A stretch of DNA of 44,617 nt from a virus. Under the pieces are notes generated by a model that had not been told where the DNA came from, did no database searches, and was given only the letters and a program-made list of their open reading frames with translations. The DNA lies in IMG/VR virus record IMGVR_UViG_3300022074_000096, positions 1-44,617 of that record; one strand, written 5' to 3'. The translations under genes and the position numbers were made by a program. Positions within the stretch are counted from its first letter, which is position 1; each line of letters begins with the position of its first letter. Positions 31,201 through 39,116 of the stretch are shown in pieces.

Positions 31201-31905
31201 AAGACCTTGAAGTCCTTGTAAACCCTGAAGACCCTGTAAACCTTGGGTTCCTTGGATACTCGTTCCTTGAAGACCTTGTAAACCTTGAAGACCCTGTGCT
31301 CCAGTTTGTCCTTGTACTCCAGTTTGTCCTTGGGCACCTTGAAGTCCTTGTAAACCCTGAAGACCCTGTGCTCCAGTTTGTCCTTGGGCACCAGTTTGTC
31401 CTTGGGCACCTTGAAGTCCTTGTAAACCTTGAAGACCCTGTAAACCTTGAGTTCCTTGGGCACCAGTTTGTCCTTGTGATCCGGTTTCGCCTTGAAGTCC
31501 TTGTAAACCCTGAAGTCCTTGTAATCCTTGAAGACCCTGTAAACCTTGGGTTCCTTGAATACTTACACCCTGAAGACCCTGTAAACCTTGGGTTCCTTGA
31601 ATACTTACACCCTGAAGTCCTTGTAAGCCTTGAGTTCCTTGAATACTTACACCTTGAAGTCCTTGTAAACCTTGGGTTCCTTGAACACTTAAACCTTGTA
31701 ATCCTTGTAATCCCTGAAGACCTTGAAGACCCTGTAATCCTTGCAGACCCTGAAGACCTTGAATACCTGCTGCAAATGGTTCGGTCCATACAACACCATC
31801 AGTTCCACCTTTTGAAACTAAAATGGAAGAAGCAGTACCTACTTGGTTATTGGAGTCAAATAACGGACCATTGACTCTAGTTGGTTTCTTACCGATATGT
31901 GCCAT
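25234..31905 (-). CDS. Giant collagen-like fibre protein with embedded cupredoxin-like domain (2223 aa)
   Basis: Residues 1-47 are a leader; about 50-285, 410-1145, 1297-1770, 1894-1985 and after 2105 are Gly-X-Y repeats, mainly GLQ and with GTSIQGQAGNAQ units. Globular islands occur at about 289-409, 1146-1296, 1773-1893 and 1986-2105. The island at 1773-1893 has H1822 (NHPLRF), C1873, H1876 and M1879 (YYYCTQHSGM), i.e. the His-Cys-His-Met set and C-x2-H-x2-M spacing of amicyanin-type copper proteins. Collagen repeats in phage fibres form triple helices. The C-terminus is GGGGGGGTSLALTVALAAAL. GAGGT precedes the ATG. Confidence 0.85.
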   Translation of the reverse strand: MAHIGKKPTRVNGPLFDSNNQVGTASSILVSKGGTDGVVWTEPFAAGIQGLQGLQGLQGLQGLQGLQGLQGLSVQGTQGLQGLQGVSIQGTQGLQGLQGVSIQGTQGLQGLQGVSIQGTQGLQGLQGLQGLQGLQGLQGETGSQGQTGAQGTQGLQGLQGLQGLQGAQGQTGAQGQTGAQGLQGLQGLQGAQGQTGVQGQTGAQGLQGLQGLQGTSIQGTQGLQGLQGLQGLQGLRGTQGLQGAQGLQGLQGAQGLQGLQGAQGLQGLRGIQGETGTQGLQGVKGNDGNFGGATFNYSFNTNTSLTDPGGGFLKFNNSSLSSASSMYIDDRDTNNLDIQQYLRTIDDSSSTIKGHFRISNRLDASDYAIFTIDGAINEVSGYFQVPCTKVSGSANSFSSSEDIIITFARTGDKGDIGVQGIRGIQGLQGLQGLQGLQGTSIQGTQGLRGTQGLQGLQGLQGLQGVSIQGTQGLQGLQGLQGHQGVAIQGFAGNAQGLQGLQGLQGAQGLQGLQGLRGTQGLQGLQGLQGHQGVAIQGFAGNAQGLQGLQGLQGTAIQGQAGNAQGLQGLQGLRGTQGLQGLQGTSIQGQAGNAQGLQGLQGLQGTSIQGQAGNAQGLQGLQGLKGTQGLQGLQGTSIQGQAGNAQGLQGLQGLQGTAIQGQAGNAQGLQGLQGLQGLQGLQGLQGTSIQGQAGNAQGLQGLQGLQGVAIQGQAGNAQGLQGLQGLQGLQGLQGTSIQGQAGNAQGLQGLQGLKGTQGTQGTSIQGQAGNAQGLQGLQGLQGLQGTSIQGQAGNAQGLQGLQGLQGLRGIQGFAIQGQAGNAQGLQGLQGLQGLQGTSIQGQAGNAQGLQGLQGLKGIQGSQGTSIQGQAGSAQGLQGLQGLQGLRGIQGFAIQGQAGNAQGLQGLQGLKGSQGTAIQGQAGNAQGLQGLQGLQGTQGVSIQGLQGQAGESQGTTGGTGLQGLKGSQGTFGIQGQAGNAQGLTGSTGVQGSKGSQGLAIQGQAGNAQGATGGTGLQGLKGSQGTFGIQGQAGESQGTTGGTGLQGLKGSQGTFGIQGQAGESQGTTGGTGLQGLKGSQGTQGLSIQGQAGSAQGTQGLQGLQGLQGTQGLSIQGQAGNAQGTQGLQGLQGTAIQGQAGNAQGLQGTAGSNTIGLSTAGSFLGNASSLVLKGAGVSTATFNSGTGTAEVFFEGGGGAALTVKNLQGQGGSAANPDVDNVNTIIFDNNSGFNVTDNGGGEVFVDLGSTFNPWYIDGQPTLKADGEEALKIVAGTGIVLTTHNSVGSGYTAKQLTITSTAAQGTAGVQGLQGTRGLQGTSIQGQAGNAQGLQGLQGLKGSQGTAIQGQAGNAQGLTGSQGLQGTRGLQGTSIQGQAGNAQGLQGLQGLQGLQGAAIQGQAGNAQGTTGGTGLQGLKGSQGTFGIQGQAGNAQGTIGSTGTQGLRGIQGFAIQGQAGNAQGLTGSTGSQGVKGSQGTAIQGQAGNAQGLTGSSGVQGSRGSQGTAIQGQAGNAQGTTGIQGLQGTRGLQGTAIQGQAGNAQGLIGSTGIQGSRGLLGIQGQAGNAQGTTGSTGIQGFKGSTGSQGTSIQGQAGNAQGTTGSSGVQGSRGSQGLAIQGQAGNAQGLTGSTGIQGSRGLQGTAIQGQAGNAQGTTGSSGVQGLKGSSGSQGTSIQGQAGNAQGTTGSSGAQGTKGSQGLAIQGQAGNAQGTSGTSGSQGFTGLQGTRGLAIQGQAGNAQGTQGNSGGTGVQGQSGSGGSQGQAGNAQGASGSLGTQGPTGTHVTVKEFAVTVANSGGNKFFLDSAHQTIHLLRGQKYVFNQSHSTNNNHPLRFSTTQNGTHGGGSQYTSGVTVVGTPGQSGAQVEFIVPVDAPSTLYYYCTQHSGMGGNQYIIVKTLLGNQLQGATGSQGATAAQGAAGNAQGLQGAAGLGGQGVQGTLGTSGSQGQAGNAQGTTGSQGTSIQGQTGAGTQGQAGNAQGLQGPSGVQGLKGSASLNGNIWNYSTSNSFTASTGNVQFVNANNYTTGTFSFIISNTDSNGNTVTHNSGITNGQLVISHSLGYDRFHLISTGNATGGRRYNVRYYAGYHIDNSYSTSQSWVWANGDDLGITIMGGTQGLQGLTGVGLQGETGSQGTDASDIAAQGTVGPQGLDGTQGGFGNTGFQGAIGSGFQGATGTTGNTGAPGLAGSQGAQGADASDIAAQGVQGVAGQGGGGGGGTSLALTVALAAAL
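28480..30655 (-). repeat. DNA-level repeats encoding Gly-X-Y tract
   Basis: The central collagen tract is built of 9-nt units (GGTCTTCAA variants) grouped into units of about 75-100 nt that carry ATTCAAGGACAAGCAGG (IQGQAG). Adjacent units differ by a few synonymous changes, as expected for expansion by recombination or slippage. Other shorter tracts lie at 26600-28010 and 31050-31765. Confidence 0.8.
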
Positions 31906-31913
31906 TAGTTACC

Positions 31914-32243
31914 TCAGGTCTGCTCTAAAACACTAAGAATCACATCCACAGAATTTGATGTGTTTGATATTGCTTTTATCTTGTCACCTGTCTCTAAAAT
32001 AATTTTTCCGGTATCTGCTAACGTAAAAGAAGATCCATCATATAAAGCTACATTCCTAATCATATAAACGTCATTTCCAGTGGATTTATCCACAAGAATA
32101 TCAGCATAAACGGTCCCAGTTCCAAGTCTATTTGCTAACGCAACACCAATTACAATCGTCGTAGTTGCACTTGGAACGGTATAAATGTCAACTGTTGATG
32201 TACTTACAGATGCTTTTGTGTAACTTTTAAACGTATTTGCCAT
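31914..32243 (-). CDS. Small structural beta-protein (109 aa)
   Basis: Begins MANTFKSYTKASVSTSTVDI, then VPSATTTIVIGVALANR and ETGDKIKAISNTS. Layout and length resemble small tail or head accessory proteins of cyanophages. It lies between the beta-helix-like fibre and the collagen-like protein. AGGATAACAC gives a Shine-Dalgarno. The protein at 13774 looks similar in plan. Confidence 0.7.
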   Translation of the reverse strand: MANTFKSYTKASVSTSTVDIYTVPSATTTIVIGVALANRLGTGTVYADILVDKSTGNDVYMIRNVALYDGSSFTLADTGKIILETGDKIKAISNTSNSVDVILSVLEQT

Positions 32244-32246
32244 GTG

Positions 32247-35200
32247 TTATCCTAGTGCGATTGCAAGTGCTGTTGCGTCACCAGAAGCTGTGTCAAGAAC
32301 ACTGATTCCATTTACTTGTATAGCTGTATTGCTATTTATAGCACCAGTCGCTGTCAAGGATTGCAATGTTCCAACGGAAGTTAGTGATGATTGTGTGACA
32401 CCTGCGCCAAGGGTTGTGCTTGATAATACATCGACCCCATTTATTTTATAAGACTTTGTTGCTGCTAGATCTACATGTTCTGAGAACGTCCAAGAATCAG
32501 TAGAATCTAACCATCTTATTGTTTTATTTCCCTGCCCAGATTCAAGAGTTATACCACCACCATTTGCTGCAGCATCATTAGATGCACCAGAACCAAGAAC
32601 AACATTTTTATCTTCTACCGTAACTGTGGTAGAATTAACAATAGTTTCTGTTCCATCAACTTGGAGATCACCTTTAATAAGAACCTTACCGGTATTATCT
32701 CCAACTGCTGCTGGATCAATAACAATTTCAGCAGGACCAGTAATTGTACTGACGCCAATTCCAATGCCATTTGGTCCAGTATTAAGTTCTGAGGAAGTAA
32801 CAATTCCAGATACTGTTAAATTGCCAGTAGCATTCAGGTTTCCAGTGACATTAGTTTCATTTGATCCTGCAGGATTAATGGTAATATCGCCACTTGAAGA
32901 TGATAATGTTCCAGATGCTAACTGAAGGTCTCCAATTTCTGCACTTGTTGGTGTGATTACAGTTTGATTAGATCCACCATCAGTAACTGTTAATTGTCCG
33001 GTAGTTTCAAGGTTGTAAGTTGTAGCAGCAAAAGAAACATTACCAGTCTCTTGCTGAACAACAAACGCATCACCAACTCTAAAGTCTCCAGACTGATCAA
33101 TACTTACATAAGAAACTTGACCATTGTTTGTTTCAACAACTTCGTTTGCTTGAACTGTTAAAGTTGCATCGTTGCTGAAATCTTTTCCAGATCCAACATG
33201 GTTGAAGTTAGTAGCAAAGAGTCTAAGTTTTACTCCAATACCGTCAGCAACAACACCTTGAGTTCCATATTCAACAGCACAACCAACTGAACGCATTTCT
33301 GCGCCAAATCTTGTGTAATCTGCTAAGGCGATTGCACTAGCAATACCAGTTTGCGTTGTTCCGTTGGATTGGAAGAATCTTACATCTTGTGTTGTTCCAG
33401 ATCCTACAGCAAATGTTCCTGAACCTTTTCCACCAATTTCGGCATATGGTGTGCTATATGATGTAATTGTGCCGACAGCAACAACACTACCACCCTCAAA
33501 TAATTTGACTACATCATTAACTGAAGGAACTACACTTGGATTGGTAAACTTAAGTCTGGTAGTTGCAGTTCCCGCAATACCAACCGATCCAGAAGTTCCA
33601 ACAATTGCTTGTGATGCAAAATAGTGGAAGCAGTTTAGATACTCAGAACGAGCACCATTGGTTAAGATAATACCTTTTTGATTTGGGGTGAAGAAAGTTA
33701 CTTCATTGAAAAGCATTCCTGCTTCTAATGAATTTGCAGTAACTTTAGAACCATCAACTAATGCACCACGTCCTGCTTGATATGAAGTTGGTGGATTGTT
33801 TGCAGTATCAAATCCGTATGGATCAGAAGCAGATAAAACGGAACCTCTGTTGAGGACAGTAATTCTTTGAATATATGGACTTCTAGTAGTAATTGCAATG
33901 CCGGTTGCATACGAGAATGCATATCCAGTATCTGCAGATGAATTATAAAAAGAATCTTTTACAGTAAAATCTTCAAGTGTTGATGCGTTATTCAGTAAGA
34001 AAACATTGTTTGTTTTCGTTGCATCTGTTGGTTTAATTATTGTCGCTCTTAATCCAGCACCTTTAATAGTTACACCAGCAGGAACTGTTAGTGGACAGGT
34101 TTCTTCAAAAGTACCTGCAGAAACATTAATTATGTCGTGATCTGTCGCAACGGTTAAAGCTTTTGCAATCGTGAGGAATGGTTTGTTAATGTTGTCACCA
34201 TCATTACTATCACTTCCTGTTTCTGCAACATAGAAAGTATTACCAAGAACATTTAAATCAATATCTACGGCACCACTAATGTTTAATGATGATGCTGTAA
34301 GAATACCACTTACATTTACGTTTTGTGCCTCAAGTCCTGTGTTATGTAAGGAACTAGATCCAATATCATATCCACCACTATGAATAGTAGTAACACCTGC
34401 AACGGTAAGACCAGTAGAATGTAATAGTGATTCTCCTACATTAAATCCTGTGGTAGTTATTGTTGCTGCACTACCAACTTTAATCTGATCATTGGGACCA
34501 TCAAATACTATAGAACTAGTGCCAACCGTAAGGATGCCAGTAACTCTAGCATCACCTTGAACAACTAAATCTTCCGTAAATGTTGTTGCTGCACCAATCT
34601 TTGCAGTGGTTGTGGATGTAACTCCACTGACAAGAACACCATCATTAGTGGTTTCTATCTTTTTAGAATTATCATAATAAAGTTCTGATGCACCATCGAC
34701 GCTGAATTTTGCGTAAGTTTCACTTCCAGATGGATTTTGAATACTAACTGACTCGGAACCCCGTAAATTAAGATTTCCGGCACCTTGATCTATAATAAAT
34801 GATCCTGTTCCATCGCTAAAGATTTGAAGATCATCAGTGTTTCCAAGTATTAATTTATCATTATTACCAAGTTTTACATCACTTTGGAATGTAGTAATTC
34901 CTGATACTTGGAGTGAAGAAAATGTTGCAAGTCCTGCAGGTGGTTTTACACCTTTTGCGCCAATATATCTGTATCCAACAATGTAGATATTACTTGATGT
35001 AACTCCCGATGGAACTTGAGTTCCATTGAAATTTAGAACGCCTGAAGAGTAATCAAAGAACCAAGTATCATTAGATCCTGAACCAGATGCAGATAATAGA
35101 ACACCACCAGAATTAGGGTCTCCTTTATATACTTTGATGATATAATCAGATCCAAAAGAAGTATCGATCCAATCACCTAATATTCCACTTGAAGTATTAT

Positions 35201-35510
35201 TATAAGTTTCGTATGCAATAAAACTTCTATTTCCAGAGACTGTATTATCTACAGTCATTCTATGTCCAGAAGTTCCAGACAGATATACCCTTACATAATC
35301 CGAACTTGAACCTGGAGGTGTTGCAGGTATAAATGAACTATCCGCCCAAATAATAGATGACGGTATAGCTAATGGTGATGGTATAGATTCAGCAAACGGT
35401 GCCTTTTTAGTTCCAGATAAAGAACTGTCCTCCGCAATACCAGTCTTGGATGCTACATATCCAATCTTCTTTAACAGATAGTCTAGTTTTTGTTCTTGTG
35501 ATGCTGCCAC
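32247..35510 (-). CDS. Tail-fibre protein with pectin-lyase-like region (1087 aa)
   Basis: Residues 1-40 are a polar leader (MAASQEQKLDYLLKKIGY). Residues about 190-420 have fibre strands (GITTFQSDVKLGNNDKLILG). At about 430-470 lies GNTFYVAETGSDSNDGD then PFLTIAKAL and DHDIINVSAGTF, the standard opening of pectin-lyase-like right-handed beta-helices, with a helix continuing to about 640. The C-terminal 250 residues return to fibre strands. Right-handed beta-helices in phage tailspikes can bind or cut polysaccharide, but no catalytic residues are identified. The start is GTG with GAGGTAATTAACA before it. Confidence 0.75.
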   Translation of the reverse strand: MAASQEQKLDYLLKKIGYVASKTGIAEDSSLSGTKKAPFAESIPSPLAIPSSIIWADSSFIPATPPGSSSDYVRVYLSGTSGHRMTVDNTVSGNRSFIAYETYNNTSSGILGDWIDTSFGSDYIIKVYKGDPNSGGVLLSASGSGSNDTWFFDYSSGVLNFNGTQVPSGVTSSNIYIVGYRYIGAKGVKPPAGLATFSSLQVSGITTFQSDVKLGNNDKLILGNTDDLQIFSDGTGSFIIDQGAGNLNLRGSESVSIQNPSGSETYAKFSVDGASELYYDNSKKIETTNDGVLVSGVTSTTTAKIGAATTFTEDLVVQGDARVTGILTVGTSSIVFDGPNDQIKVGSAATITTTGFNVGESLLHSTGLTVAGVTTIHSGGYDIGSSSLHNTGLEAQNVNVSGILTASSLNISGAVDIDLNVLGNTFYVAETGSDSNDGDNINKPFLTIAKALTVATDHDIINVSAGTFEETCPLTVPAGVTIKGAGLRATIIKPTDATKTNNVFLLNNASTLEDFTVKDSFYNSSADTGYAFSYATGIAITTRSPYIQRITVLNRGSVLSASDPYGFDTANNPPTSYQAGRGALVDGSKVTANSLEAGMLFNEVTFFTPNQKGIILTNGARSEYLNCFHYFASQAIVGTSGSVGIAGTATTRLKFTNPSVVPSVNDVVKLFEGGSVVAVGTITSYSTPYAEIGGKGSGTFAVGSGTTQDVRFFQSNGTTQTGIASAIALADYTRFGAEMRSVGCAVEYGTQGVVADGIGVKLRLFATNFNHVGSGKDFSNDATLTVQANEVVETNNGQVSYVSIDQSGDFRVGDAFVVQQETGNVSFAATTYNLETTGQLTVTDGGSNQTVITPTSAEIGDLQLASGTLSSSSGDITINPAGSNETNVTGNLNATGNLTVSGIVTSSELNTGPNGIGIGVSTITGPAEIVIDPAAVGDNTGKVLIKGDLQVDGTETIVNSTTVTVEDKNVVLGSGASNDAAANGGGITLESGQGNKTIRWLDSTDSWTFSEHVDLAATKSYKINGVDVLSSTTLGAGVTQSSLTSVGTLQSLTATGAINSNTAIQVNGISVLDTASGDATALAIALG

Positions 35511-35527
35511 TGTTAATTACCTCTATA

Positions 35528-38191
35528 TTAAGTTGCGGAGAATGACATTGCTGTAATTGATTGACCTGAAGTCAATTTCCACCTTATTAATATACGATTA
35601 TTTGAATCATTAGATGATGATTCTGTTCCAAATACACAAGTAAATGTGCCACCATTATTATCCATCACACCACCAGAAGAACATCCCGGTTCTGCTGATG
35701 TTGGTAGACCAGATCCCCGATATGCTTGGAACATATCTGCCCACCCATTCGTTCCGGATAATGATGTAGTCCATGCTGAATTGTCAGGCATACAAACAAA
35801 ACATCCAGTAGTTGATCCAGTGTATGAGATACTAAATTCAGATACATTAGATCTTATCAATTCAATCTGGAAGTATTGTGTTCCAGATCTGCCAGAAGAA
35901 TAATCAGGTCCAACAGGAAGATAATTAGAATAATTTGTCTGATCGTGACGAAGAACGCCACCTCTAATGACAGACTCATACGTTGCAACACTTGAAGAAG
36001 CAGTCCATGATGTAAAGATAGGTGTTGGATTATCACCTGCAGAACCAGCGTTAACTCTGGTAGCATTACCAGAACCAGTTCCAAGGGAAGAAATTAGTAT
36101 ATTATCTTCATCTATTTGACTGGTTGTTGCTGTGGTTCCCATAATATTTACATTAGTCGAAAAACTAACTCTTTGGTTATTATGAGAACCATACGGCGTA
36201 ACAGCATCAAATCTGGAAAAATGATTTGAAGTTATAGTGTTATGTATATTATTTGGTGTATGGGTCATTAATGTAGTAACACCGGTTCCAACACCAAAGT
36301 TTCTTACCGGAGGATTAGCACCACCAGCAAAGTCACTATAAAGTTTGTGTCCAGGATTAGAGAAACCAGTTGTTGCACCGTCAGAATTTAAAAGTTTATA
36401 GTTTGAGTAACTATACATGTCACCACTTGCATTCTCAACAGTTGCGACATAAGTGAAATTATTATTTGTTGATTCTGTATAATGTGGAATCCCAGAAGAG
36501 TATGCAACAGTATGACCACTAGAAGCTGGTGTATTTACTGAACTGTAACTTATAACTGGTGCTCCAACTGTACTTGGATCTTCATACCAGAAGACTTCAT
36601 CTGAAGTTGCTGATCCATGCGTGAAAAATGCCTTATTATATCCATCTGGTGATGGTGCATTTATCATTCTGACATCATAAACTTGATAGAAATTAGAAGT
36701 AATTCCAAGATTCCTGGTTGATTCGGATGCATCTTTATTATCTTTAACTTGAAGAGCATCTGATGTTCCATTATTTACGTTAGAATCAAATGATATTGTT
36801 CCAACACCAACAGCATTAACAAATCCAATTGCTTGTCCGGCATCACCTGGACCTACATCATTAATATATTCAGTTGTTATTGTACTATCAGTATTTCTTG
36901 TATATGCATTTCCTGCTGATGGTGCTGCTCCACCAGTATTATTTGTAGGCGTAAATCCTTGGCATAAATGACCAGAACCAACAGTGCCTGTTAATGTTGT
37001 TGTTACACTATTAAGTGTATCTGGAGCGATCGGAACTAGTTTTCCTAATATAAAATTAAGTTCATTAATAGAATCTTTTGTATGATCTGTATTGTTTATT
37101 GCAAATGCTCCCGATTTAAATCCACCAGATGGTGTACCAATGACTTGATTTCCTTCAAATGATGTTGCCGTAACAATACCAGACACATCAATACCAGAAT
37201 CAAAATCTACATTATTACTGAATGTAGAAGCACCAGAAACATTAACACCACCAGAAAGAACATCTAATCCAATTCTGGCAGTTGCAAGACCAACAGAATC
37301 TACATTAGTTACATCTTCATATGTTAAAGTCCCCGCAATAGAAACGTTACCAGATACTGAAAGGTTAGTTAAAGTTCCAACCGAAGTAATATTTGGTTGA
37401 GCAGCAGTTGTAACTGTTCCAGCAGTAGTTGCTGTATCAGCGTTACCTGTTACATTACCAGTTACATTACCATCAATATCACCAATAAATTTTGTTGCTG
37501 TGATAATACCAGTTGCAACTGCTCCTGAAGTATTCGCTTGAAGTCTTACAACACCATTTTCGTCTTTAAGTGATGTTGCATCAATGCCAGTTAATTGAGA
37601 TCCATCACCACGAAATGATGTTGCCGTAACAATACCAGTTGCAACTGCTCCTGAAGTATTTGCTTGAACTCTTACAGTTCCGTTTGAATCTTTAAGCGAT
37701 GTTGCATCAATACCAGTTAACTGTGATCCATCACCTCTAAAAGAAGCAGCTGTGATAATACCAGTTACGTTTAAACCGGCATTGATGTTTACATTAGATG
37801 CAAATGTAGCAATTCCAGTTATGTTAATGCTACTTATATTGATGTCATTAGTAAAGGATAGATTTCCTGATCCATCTGTTACTAAAATATTATTAGCAGA
37901 CCCATCAACAGCAGGAAAAGTAAATGTTGTAATTCCTGCTAATGCACCAGGTGCTCTTAAGGTTAGGAAAGCAGAACCATTATCAGTTCCCTCTACTAAA
38001 TTGATACCACTTCCAGTGGTTCCAGTTTCTCTTGTCCAATATCTGTGCGATCCAAAAAATTTATTGCCGTCTGTCGTAGAGTTTAGACCGACATAAAATT
38101 CATTGGTGTCTAAAGTAAACGCTGGTTCCCCTGGTCCAAGTGCGGGTAAGTTAGCGAAATTACCTCTTTTAAATCGAATAGGGACTGGCAT
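35528..38191 (-). CDS. Tail-fibre protein with GIVTATSF repeats (887 aa)
   Basis: Begins MPVPIRFKRGNFANLPALGP, a leader like those of phage receptor-binding fibres (PGEPAFTLDTNEFYVG). Residues about 170-300 contain repeats with GIVTATSFRGDGSQLTG, IDATSLKD and SGAVATGI. The C-terminal half (about 370-887) is a large beta-rich domain with Ser, Asn and His (HYTESTNNNFTYVATVENAS). Probably a long tail fibre. AAAGGTAAAAG precedes the ATG. Confidence 0.8.
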   Translation of the reverse strand: MPVPIRFKRGNFANLPALGPGEPAFTLDTNEFYVGLNSTTDGNKFFGSHRYWTRETGTTGSGINLVEGTDNGSAFLTLRAPGALAGITTFTFPAVDGSANNILVTDGSGNLSFTNDINISSINITGIATFASNVNINAGLNVTGIITAASFRGDGSQLTGIDATSLKDSNGTVRVQANTSGAVATGIVTATSFRGDGSQLTGIDATSLKDENGVVRLQANTSGAVATGIITATKFIGDIDGNVTGNVTGNADTATTAGTVTTAAQPNITSVGTLTNLSVSGNVSIAGTLTYEDVTNVDSVGLATARIGLDVLSGGVNVSGASTFSNNVDFDSGIDVSGIVTATSFEGNQVIGTPSGGFKSGAFAINNTDHTKDSINELNFILGKLVPIAPDTLNSVTTTLTGTVGSGHLCQGFTPTNNTGGAAPSAGNAYTRNTDSTITTEYINDVGPGDAGQAIGFVNAVGVGTISFDSNVNNGTSDALQVKDNKDASESTRNLGITSNFYQVYDVRMINAPSPDGYNKAFFTHGSATSDEVFWYEDPSTVGAPVISYSSVNTPASSGHTVAYSSGIPHYTESTNNNFTYVATVENASGDMYSYSNYKLLNSDGATTGFSNPGHKLYSDFAGGANPPVRNFGVGTGVTTLMTHTPNNIHNTITSNHFSRFDAVTPYGSHNNQRVSFSTNVNIMGTTATTSQIDEDNILISSLGTGSGNATRVNAGSAGDNPTPIFTSWTASSSVATYESVIRGGVLRHDQTNYSNYLPVGPDYSSGRSGTQYFQIELIRSNVSEFSISYTGSTTGCFVCMPDNSAWTTSLSGTNGWADMFQAYRGSGLPTSAEPGCSSGGVMDNNGGTFTCVFGTESSSNDSNNRILIRWKLTSGQSITAMSFSAT

Positions 38192-38224
38192 CTTTTACCT
38201 TTCAGGAAACTTTATCTCACTGGC

Positions 38225-38455
38225 TTAGAAAACACCACCATCAATAGTATTATTTGTAATATTATTTATCTTTATCTCTTCAACAACTCTTTGATTAAAT
38301 GCATTTGAAGAATCTGTTATTATTCCTAAAGTCGCATCAACATAAACTAAATCAAATTTTCCTGTAGAATCATTATATCTTATCATTGTTTTATTTCTTC
38401 GACCTCCAACGTCACCAAAATCAACATCTTTAAATCCATCCAAAGAAAGTGCCAT
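38225..38455 (-). CDS. Small structural protein ending DGGVF (76 aa)
   Basis: MALSLDGFKDVDFGDVGGRR, then FDLVYVDATLGI, and the C-terminus TNNTIDGGVF. The neighbouring 97-aa protein shares YDSSTNKFVL and the end DGGVF, so the two are probably distant duplicates. The start overlaps that gene's stop by one base (TAATG). Likely a baseplate or fibre accessory; function unknown. Confidence 0.7.
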   Translation of the reverse strand: MALSLDGFKDVDFGDVGGRRNKTMIRYNDSTGKFDLVYVDATLGIITDSSNAFNQRVVEEIKINNITNNTIDGGVF

Positions 38456-38748
38456 TAGAAAACACCTCCATCCACTTCTGTTAAAAGTGTATCAAGGTTT
38501 ATTTCAGTTTCAAGTGTGCGAACAAAATCATCTGGAAGATCATTATCTGATACAGCTTCAGTAAGAATAGAATCACTCGTTTCTAAAACAAATTTATTGG
38601 TTGAACTATCGTAAGCAACAATCTTACCATCTTGTACAGAGTTTAAAACACCAAATTTAGTATCTAATGCATCACGCATATTAGATATTTGTGTTGGTGA
38701 TGATATTGACTTTGCTGGTGTAGAACTTTTTCTAACTACAAATGCCAT
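38455..38748 (-). CDS. Small structural protein ending DGGVF (97 aa)
   Basis: MAFVVRKSSTPAKSISSPTQ, ISNMRDALDTKFGVL, then YDSSTNKFVLETSDSIL; C-terminus TEVDGGVF. I remember similar small proteins next to fibres in cyanophages. It is one nucleotide apart from the 113-aa gene's stop. Confidence 0.7.
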   Translation of the reverse strand: MAFVVRKSSTPAKSISSPTQISNMRDALDTKFGVLNSVQDGKIVAYDSSTNKFVLETSDSILTEAVSDNDLPDDFVRTLETEINLDTLLTEVDGGVF

Positions 38749-38749
38749 T

Positions 38750-39091
38750 TTAGCTTGCCGTGGTAATACCTGGGCTTACGAATGCCATTCCTTCTATAAG
38801 TCTTGTGACTGTTCCAATACCAGAAACTAGTTTAACATCATAAACATATCTTCCGGGTTCAATTGACGATGTTGTAGTTCCATTCATTGAAATTTTAACT
38901 TCACCAATAGAACTTGTAATCCCAACAGTAAACGGGAAAGAAGATGATGCACTACTATGTTTCTTTAACTGCGAATATGCAGTATATCCGGTTAAATCAG
39001 TTGCAGAACTATCAGATTCTTGAGATAAGAAGGATTCTGAAAAGTCAGCACCCTGCAGGATAGTAATATTGATAGAAGGTCTGACAGACAT
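38750..39091 (-). CDS. Small baseplate-like protein (113 aa)
   Basis: INITILQGADFSESFLSQ, YTAYSQLKKHSSASSSFPF and PGRYVYDVKLVSG have the strand layout of the BppU-type N-terminal domain found in phage baseplate proteins (Q-G-x-D at the start, Y-x-Y-D near the end). A late promoter at 39109 drives it. Assignment is moderate. Confidence 0.65.
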   Translation of the reverse strand: MSVRPSINITILQGADFSESFLSQESDSSATDLTGYTAYSQLKKHSSASSSFPFTVGITSSIGEVKISMNGTTTSSIEPGRYVYDVKLVSGIGTVTRLIEGMAFVSPGITTAS

Positions 39092-39108
39092 ATCCCTAGG
39101 TTTTTAGT

Positions 39109-39116
39109 TATTTATC
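39109..39116 (-). promoter_or_regulatory. T4-type late promoter
   Basis: Minus-strand GATAAATA, 18 nt upstream of ATG 39091, overlapping the stop of the S74 fibre gene. Confidence 0.7.

Noticed and set aside
28480-31770. Dense short direct repeats that could look like a CRISPR array
   Set aside because: Repeats are in phase with codons and encode Gly-X-Y triplets in one long open frame; there are no unique spacers of constant length.
32333-32340. Perfect TATAAATA box
   Set aside because: It is inside the coding region of the 1087-aa fibre, about 90 nt from the next start, and part of a palindrome (GCTATAAATAGC). All accepted late boxes lie within about 30 nt of a start. It could still be active.
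38255-38275. GATAAATA-like sequence
   Set aside because: Inside the 76-aa gene and not positioned before a start codon.
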